The position numbers and the translations under genes were made by a program. Positions 5,863-9,817 of a DNA stretch of 9,817 nt are shown here, in pieces; position 1 is the first letter of the stretch, and every line of letters starts with the position of its first letter. The notes beneath the pieces were generated by a model, which saw only the letters and a program-made list of their open reading frames with translations, was not told the origin of the DNA and did not search any database. Source of the stretch: Anammoximicrobium sp964486845 (GTDB taxonomy: Bacteria > Planctomycetota > Planctomycetia > Pirellulales > Pirellulaceae); NCBI GenBank assembly GCA_964486845.1, contig CAZAQY010000304.1:1-9817 (forward strand), in the 5' to 3' direction.

Positions 5863-7998
5863 ATGAAACCCATCATTCTCGCACTCACCGTTCTGCTGGG
5901 CTTTGCGTTGCCCGCTTCCGCCGAAGACGTCCGCCTTCAGCCGCTGAAGGACTTGGACGGCTATTTCCCCTTCACGCCGCCGAAATCGCTGCCCGAGTGG
6001 GAAGGGCGCAAGGAGTACGTGCGGCGGCAGATCCTGGTGGCCGCAGGTCTCTGGCCGATGCCCGCCAAGACGCCGCTGAACGCCGTCATCCACGGCCGCA
6101 TCGACTGCGGCGAGTACACGGTGGAGAAAGTCTATTTCGAGAGCGCACCCGGCTTCTTCGTCACGGGCAACCTGTACCGCCCGAAGAACATCCAGGGCCA
6201 GGTGCCGGCCGTGGTGTTCGCCCACGGCCACCGGCAAGACGCGCGTTTGTACCTGACGCCCGAGGACACCTTGCGCAAAAGCATCGCCGACGGCGCGGAA
6301 CGTTTTGAACGGGCCGGGCGCAGCACCTACCAGTCGCAGTGCCGCCAACTGGCCCTCATGGGCTGCGTCGTCTGGCAGTGGGACATGCTGGGCGATTCGG
6401 ATTCGATCCAGCTTTCCCGGCAGCTGGTCCACGGCTTCGCCAAACAGCGGCCGGAGATGAACACGACGGAGAAGTGGGGTCTGTACAGCCCGCAGGCCGA
6501 AGCCCATTGCCAGAACGTCATGGGCCTGCAGACCCTGAATGCCGTCCGCGGACTCGACTTTGTGCTCAGCCTGCCCGAGGTGGACCCGCAGCGCACCGCC
6601 GTGACCGGCGCCAGCGGCGGCGGCACGCAGACGATGATCCTGGCGGCGCTCGACGACCGCATCCGGCTCTCGTTCCCCGTGGTCATGGTCAGCACGGCGA
6701 TGCAGGGCGGCTGTACGTGCGAAAACGCCAGCTTGCTGCGAGTGAACACGGGCAACGTCGAGTTCGCCGCGCTGTTTGCGCCGAAACCGCAGGGCATGAA
6801 CAGCGCGGACGATTGGACCAAGGAGATGGCCACCAAGGGCTTCCCCGAACTGCAGCAGCTGTACGCGATGTACGGCAAGAAAGACAACGTCTTCCTGAAA
6901 CGCGGCGAGCACTTTCCGCACAACTACAACGCCGTCACGCGTTCCGCCTTCTACACGTTCCTGAACAAGCACTTCAAGCTCGGTTTCCCGGCGCCCGTGA
7001 TCGAGACGGATTTCGATCCGCTGCCGCCCGAACAGCTGACCGTCTGGGACGACCAGCATCCCGCGCCGAAGGCTGCCGATCCGGATTTCGAGCGGCGGTT
7101 GCTCGCCTGGTTCACCGAGGATGCGGAACGCCAGATCCGCGCTGCCGCCGCCACGCCGGAGGGCCTTCAGACCGTGGTCCGCCCCGCCGTCGAAGTGCTC
7201 ATCGGCCGCACGCCGGCCACGGCAGGCGACGTGGCATGGGAAGCGGAGGCCGAGCAGGATCGCGGCGAGTTCCTGGAACGGACCGGCACGCTGTTGAACA
7301 AGACCTACGGCGAGGAAGTGAAGGTCGTCGCGCTGTGTCCCAAGCAATCCAGCGGCCGCGTGGTGATCTGGCTCGATGACCAGGGCAAGTCCGCTGTCCG
7401 CAACGCCGATGGCACCGTGAAACCCGCGGTGCTGAAGCTGGTTCAAGGCGGCGCGGCCGTGCTGGGCGCCGACCTGTTTTTCCAGGGCGGCGAACCGGTC
7501 AAGCAGACGCGCGTGGTGGCCAATCCCCGCGAATTCGCCGGCTACACGTTCGGCTACAACCACGCGCTGTTCGCGCAACGCACGCACGATGTGCTGAGCA
7601 TGGCGAGTCTGCTCCGGAACACGAAAGCCGGCCCCTGTCCCAATCCGAAGACGGTGGCCCTCGCCGGCTGGGGCAACACCGGTCCCATCGTGGCCGCCGC
7701 CGGCGCGTTGGCCGGCAAGGCCATCGACCGCGTCGCGGTCGATACCCAGGGATTCCGCTTCGGCCGTCTGCTCGATTACCGCGATCCGATGTTCCTGCCC
7801 GGCGGAGCCAAGTACCTGGACGTGCCCGGCCTGCTCGCCCTGCACGCTCCGCGCCCGCTGTGGCTGGCCGGCGAGGGCTCAGAGCCCGCGATCATCACCG
7901 CCGCGTACCACGCCGCTTCCCAGGCCGAGGCCCTGGTGACCTTCACCGGCGACGCAGCGCAACAGCACGCCGCGGCGGGCCAGTGGCTGATGAAGTAG
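5863..7998 (+). CDS. secreted double-domain alpha/beta hydrolase, acetylxylan-esterase-like
   Basis: This encodes 711 residues. AAGGA (5850-5854) lies eight bases before the ATG. The signal peptide ends in ASA at residues 18-20. The first domain (about residues 40-370) has the alpha/beta-hydrolase pattern: FAHGH at the oxyanion loop (HGH 121-123), the nucleophile elbow GASGGG with Ser251, a candidate acid Asp341 in YGKKDN, and the catalytic His in EHFPHNYN (350 or 353). It resembles planctomycete acetylxylan-esterase-type hydrolases. The second domain (about 430-711) repeats the fold in outline, but its elbow reads GWGNTG (602-607), without a serine nucleophile, so it is probably inactive and may bind substrate or stabilise the enzyme. 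Removal of acetyl or other ester groups from polysaccharide is inferred from the family. It follows the ceramidase-like gene by 31 nt and converges on the DUF1559 gene, leaving only 65 nt. Confidence 0.82.
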   Translation: MKPIILALTVLLGFALPASAEDVRLQPLKDLDGYFPFTPPKSLPEWEGRKEYVRRQILVAAGLWPMPAKTPLNAVIHGRIDCGEYTVEKVYFESAPGFFVTGNLYRPKNIQGQVPAVVFAHGHRQDARLYLTPEDTLRKSIADGAERFERAGRSTYQSQCRQLALMGCVVWQWDMLGDSDSIQLSRQLVHGFAKQRPEMNTTEKWGLYSPQAEAHCQNVMGLQTLNAVRGLDFVLSLPEVDPQRTAVTGASGGGTQTMILAALDDRIRLSFPVVMVSTAMQGGCTCENASLLRVNTGNVEFAALFAPKPQGMNSADDWTKEMATKGFPELQQLYAMYGKKDNVFLKRGEHFPHNYNAVTRSAFYTFLNKHFKLGFPAPVIETDFDPLPPEQLTVWDDQHPAPKAADPDFERRLLAWFTEDAERQIRAAAATPEGLQTVVRPAVEVLIGRTPATAGDVAWEAEAEQDRGEFLERTGTLLNKTYGEEVKVVALCPKQSSGRVVIWLDDQGKSAVRNADGTVKPAVLKLVQGGAAVLGADLFFQGGEPVKQTRVVANPREFAGYTFGYNHALFAQRTHDVLSMASLLRNTKAGPCPNPKTVALAGWGNTGPIVAAAGALAGKAIDRVAVDTQGFRFGRLLDYRDPMFLPGGAKYLDVPGLLALHAPRPLWLAGEGSEPAIITAAYHAASQAEALVTFTGDAAQQHAAAGQWLMK

Positions 7999-8063
7999 AT
8001 GACAGGTCTGACGAAGTTCTGGAGACAGCTCGCCAAGCACGATGCGGGACGATTTCGCCGACG

Positions 8064-8957
8064 TCAGAACTTGGTGGGGATCGTCTCGCCGTCGCGAATG
8101 GTGCAGAACCACAGCCAGACTTGGGGATCGACGTCGAACGAAACCACATCGACCGAACCATCAGCACGCACCGCCATGAGCCCGCCCGGATGGGAGCTGC
8201 CGAATCGCATGGACCAGTAATTGTTGCCGCCATTCGAGGAATCGGGGTGCAGCTTGTCCGGCTCCGGGGTCACGCGACCGAAGCGGATCACATCGCAATC
8301 CCCGCTCCAGCCGGCATTGTTCCAGGCCTCGTTGTCGCCGCCAGCCGTGCCCCAGGTCGTCGAGTGCAGCTGCTTTTCGGCCACCAGCAGCGTGTTGGAG
8401 GTGCCGTCCTCGATGTCGGCCAACCGGCGCCGTTCGTCGGCCGGGTTCTGGATCGTATCGGCGGGTTTCGGCTGACCCCTCCACTGCTCGATGAAGGCCC
8501 CGTGCTTGCCTCGGTTGCCGGTCACGTCCCCGCCGTTGCCCGCATAGTCGCAATGGGCGTAATTGTTGTAAATCTTCGCGGCCCGCCGCGTCGGACAGTA
8601 GTAGCTGGGGATGACCGTTCTGGCAATGATGTTATCGTCCTGCTCATCGTAAACCGCCTGCTGCTCCATGTACGGCGTGATATGGAAGGGCCAAGTCCAG
8701 CCGATCCGCTCCGTGGCGCCACAGCAGTCGATGTGCGGACCGTCGGAGCCTGCGCCGGGAAGGTACTGGTACGCATCGTGGTGATTGTGACAGGCCACAC
8801 CGATCTGCTTCAAATTGTTCAGGCACTGGGTGCGCCGCGCCGCCTCGCGGGCGGACTGGACGGCAGGCAGCAGCAAAGCAACCAGGACCCCAATGATGGC
8901 GATCACCACCAGGAGTTCCACCAAAGTGAAGCCAAGAGATTTTCGCCGAACGGTCAT
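8064..8957 (-). CDS. DUF1559 pilin-like surface protein, copy 1
   Basis: This encodes 297 residues. The ATG at 8957 is preceded by AGAGGG (8965-8970) at seven bases; a longer frame upstream adds an unrelated stretch and was rejected. The N-terminus carries a type IV prepilin cleavage/methylation motif, G9-FTLVE with Glu14 at position +5, followed by a hydrophobic helix (about 10-32), then SAREAARRTQCLNNLKQIG, a hallmark of planctomycete DUF1559 proteins. The C-terminus has the H-X9-DG motif (His256, Asp266-Gly267). Such proteins are thought to be processed by prepilin peptidase and assembled or anchored at the cell surface; the role of the family is unproven. It lies downstream of a small lipoprotein gene and a second, very similar DUF1559 gene on the same strand. 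Confidence 0.92.
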   Translation of the reverse strand: MTVRRKSLGFTLVELLVVIAIIGVLVALLLPAVQSAREAARRTQCLNNLKQIGVACHNHHDAYQYLPGAGSDGPHIDCCGATERIGWTWPFHITPYMEQQAVYDEQDDNIIARTVIPSYYCPTRRAAKIYNNYAHCDYAGNGGDVTGNRGKHGAFIEQWRGQPKPADTIQNPADERRRLADIEDGTSNTLLVAEKQLHSTTWGTAGGDNEAWNNAGWSGDCDVIRFGRVTPEPDKLHPDSSNGGNNYWSMRFGSSHPGGLMAVRADGSVDVVSFDVDPQVWLWFCTIRDGETIPTKF

Positions 8958-9050
8958 GCGACTACCCTCTCGAATCAGAACGGGTGACAAGATAAGTGAC
9001 GCGACGAAACAGACCTTTCCCAACGAGTTGTTTTCCGAGTTCGGCTTTGC

Positions 9051-9075
9051 TCCGTGCGAGCGTGGCTCGCACGGA
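9051..9075. repeat. perfect 11-bp inverted repeat
   Basis: tccgtgcgagc (9051-9061) and gctcgcacgga (9065-9075) flank a three-base loop. It sits between the lipoprotein gene and DUF1559 copy 1. It could act in the lipoprotein-DUF1559 transcript as a processing or attenuation hairpin. No T-run follows on either strand, so it is not a classical terminator. Confidence 0.5.
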
Positions 9076-9146
9076 ACTGGAAGCGAGTACAGGCAAGCGA
9101 TCACGGGAAAGCCCCACACCCGTCCGCTTGGGCCGCCGCAGATGAC

Positions 9147-9338
9147 TTACGGCTGAGCCTGCTGCTGGGCCTTCTCGGCAGCTTCGACTTCCTGCTGTTG
9201 CTGCTGCATTTTCTGGATGTCCTCTTCACTGATGGTGTCGGGCTTGATGGCTTCACCACCACCACCGCCGCCGCCGCAGCCACCACCGCCGATGCCCAGC
9301 AATACAAGGACGATCACACTCAGCACGAGATTTCGCAT
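9147..9338 (-). CDS. small Gly/Gln-rich probable lipoprotein
   Basis: This encodes 63 residues. The ATG at 9338 has AAGGAAG just upstream, better placed than for the ATG at 9356. A hydrophobic segment (residues 4-16) leads to Cys21 embedded in glycines (four before, seven after). The remainder is charged and Gln-rich (EEDIQKMQQQQQEVEAAEKA) and should form a helix or short coiled coil. Cys21 after a hydrophobic stretch suggests a lipoprotein, but the -3 residue is Gly rather than the usual Leu, so lipidation is uncertain. Small Gly-rich lipoproteins next to DUF1559 genes are a common planctomycete arrangement. It lies between two DUF1559 genes on the same strand, about 100 nt after one and 190 nt before the other. 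Function unknown. Confidence 0.7.
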   Translation of the reverse strand: MRNLVLSVIVLVLLGIGGGGCGGGGGGGEAIKPDTISEEDIQKMQQQQQEVEAAEKAQQQAQP

Positions 9339-9381
9339 GGTTCTTCCTTCTGGCAAATGAAAACGGGGAAGCCATTTTTCG

Positions 9382-9413
9382 GAAACCCGGCTCTTTCGAA
9401 CAAGCCGGGTTTC
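9382..9413 (-). terminator. hairpin terminator after DUF1559 copy 2
   Basis: gaaacccggct (9382-9392) and agccgggtttc (9403-9413) are perfect 11-base complements around a ten-base loop. On the minus strand the stem ends in GGGTTTC, the A-rich/GC/T-rich form of an intrinsic terminator. It starts about 25 nt past the stop of the upstream DUF1559 gene, so that gene probably ends here and the lipoprotein gene has its own promoter. Confidence 0.65.
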
Positions 9414-9437
9414 TTCGGTCGAGGCCGCACAAGCGTG

Positions 9438-9817
9438 TTAGAATTTGGTGGGGATGGAATTTCCGTCGCGGATCATGCAGAACCAAAGCCAGACTTGCGG
9501 ATCTACGTCGAAGGAGACGACATCCACCGAACCATCCACACGAACCGTCATCAGTCCACCCGGATGGGAGCCGCCGAACCTCGTTGACCAATGGGTCGCT
9601 GCCGAAGAATCGGGGTGAAGCTTATCCGGCTGAGGGGTTAAGCCGCCGAAGCGAGCGATATCCTCGTCCCAGCCGGCATTGTTCCAGGGTTCGTTGTCGC
9701 CACCAGCGGTGCCCCAAGTGGTCGAGTGGACCTGCTTTTCGGCCACCAGCAGCGTATTGGATGTTCCGTCCTCGACGTCAGCCATCCGGCGCCTCTCGTC
9801 GGCCGGATTCTGGATCG
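9438..9817 (-). CDS. DUF1559 pilin-like surface protein, copy 2 (5' part beyond the window)
   Basis: The C-terminal 125 residues are visible; the frame is open to the right edge, so the prepilin motif is not seen. The fragment aligns with the C-terminus of copy 1 with roughly 100 of 125 positions identical by eye, including DGTSNTLLVAEKQ, the H-X9-DG motif (SHPGG through VDG) and the identical end IPTKF. Differences cluster around two short variable segments (DEDIARFG and SSAATHW), each two residues shorter than in copy 1. An internal ATG at 9785 is not the start, because the homology runs upstream of it. Its TAA (9438-9440) is followed by a hairpin terminator. Confidence 0.9.
   Translation of the reverse strand, partial: IQNPADERRRMADVEDGTSNTLLVAEKQVHSTTWGTAGGDNEPWNNAGWDEDIARFGGLTPQPDKLHPDSSAATHWSTRFGGSHPGGLMTVRVDGSVDVVSFDVDPQVWLWFCMIRDGNSIPTKF

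Noticed and set aside
4623..5888. 421-residue open frame on the minus strand
   Set aside because: It is antisense to the ceramidase-like gene, whose family motifs are clear. The antisense frame is Arg/His/Gly-rich without motifs, a high-GC artefact.
5821..7845. 674-residue open frame on the minus strand
   Set aside because: It is antisense to the double-domain hydrolase, which has a signal peptide and a GxSxG elbow. The antisense product has no recognisable pattern.
8014..8072. 8-bp inverted repeat aagttctg / cagaactt in the gap between convergent genes as a shared terminator
   Set aside because: The loop would be more than 40 nt, one arm overlaps the DUF1559 stop codon, and no T-run follows on either strand.
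8958..9119. N-terminal extension of DUF1559 copy 1
   Set aside because: The prepilin motif must be near the N-terminus. The ATG at 8957 has a ribosome binding site and places the cleavage Gly at residue 9.
9190..9300. Trinucleotide-like tracts (ctg/ttg and cac/cgc runs) as a microsatellite
   Set aside because: They simply encode the Gln-rich and Gly-rich segments of the small lipoprotein on the minus strand, with mixed codons.

Overview
The window looks like a piece of a GC-rich planctomycete chromosome, probably of the Pirellulales type. The strongest evidence is a pair of tandem DUF1559 genes (pilin-like N-terminus plus a C-terminal H-X9-DG motif), a family that is hugely expanded in Planctomycetota. 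It is supported by three large exported proteins with Sec signal peptides and by the ceramidase-fold and acetylxylan-esterase-like hydrolases typical of that phylum. The long reading frames antisense to the real genes are by-products of high third-position GC.

Layout. 1-503: an edge region with a possible 31-residue basic ORF on the minus strand, a terminator-like hairpin, and a structured leader containing a perfect 12-bp palindrome. 504-3533 (+): a large secreted protein of unrecognised family, built from two partial copies of the same module set. 3534-3824: intergenic, with what looks like a decayed 3' end of a hicA gene and a strong hairpin. 3825-4264 (+): an intact hicB-hicA type II toxin-antitoxin pair. 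A 27-nt imperfect direct repeat occurs upstream of it and again over the hicA stop codon. 4320-4368: a long REP-like hairpin. 4404-5831 and 5863-7998 (+): a two-gene unit encoding a secreted neutral-ceramidase-like hydrolase and a secreted double-domain alpha/beta hydrolase whose second domain has lost its nucleophile. 8064-9817 (minus, convergent): DUF1559 gene, small Gly/Gln-rich probable lipoprotein, hairpin terminator, then a second DUF1559 gene cut off by the window edge.

How it fits together. The three plus-strand enzymes or binding proteins are all predicted to be exported and would act on lipids, esters or glycans outside the cytoplasm. The hicBA module between them looks like an insertion or local duplication rather than part of that function. 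The DUF1559/lipoprotein block is an independent cell-surface locus formed by recent tandem duplication. I see no rRNA, tRNA, CRISPR array, transposase or phage gene. The most novel material is the internally duplicated 504-3533 protein, the hicA remnant with its flanking repeats, and the one-active/one-dead hydrolase.
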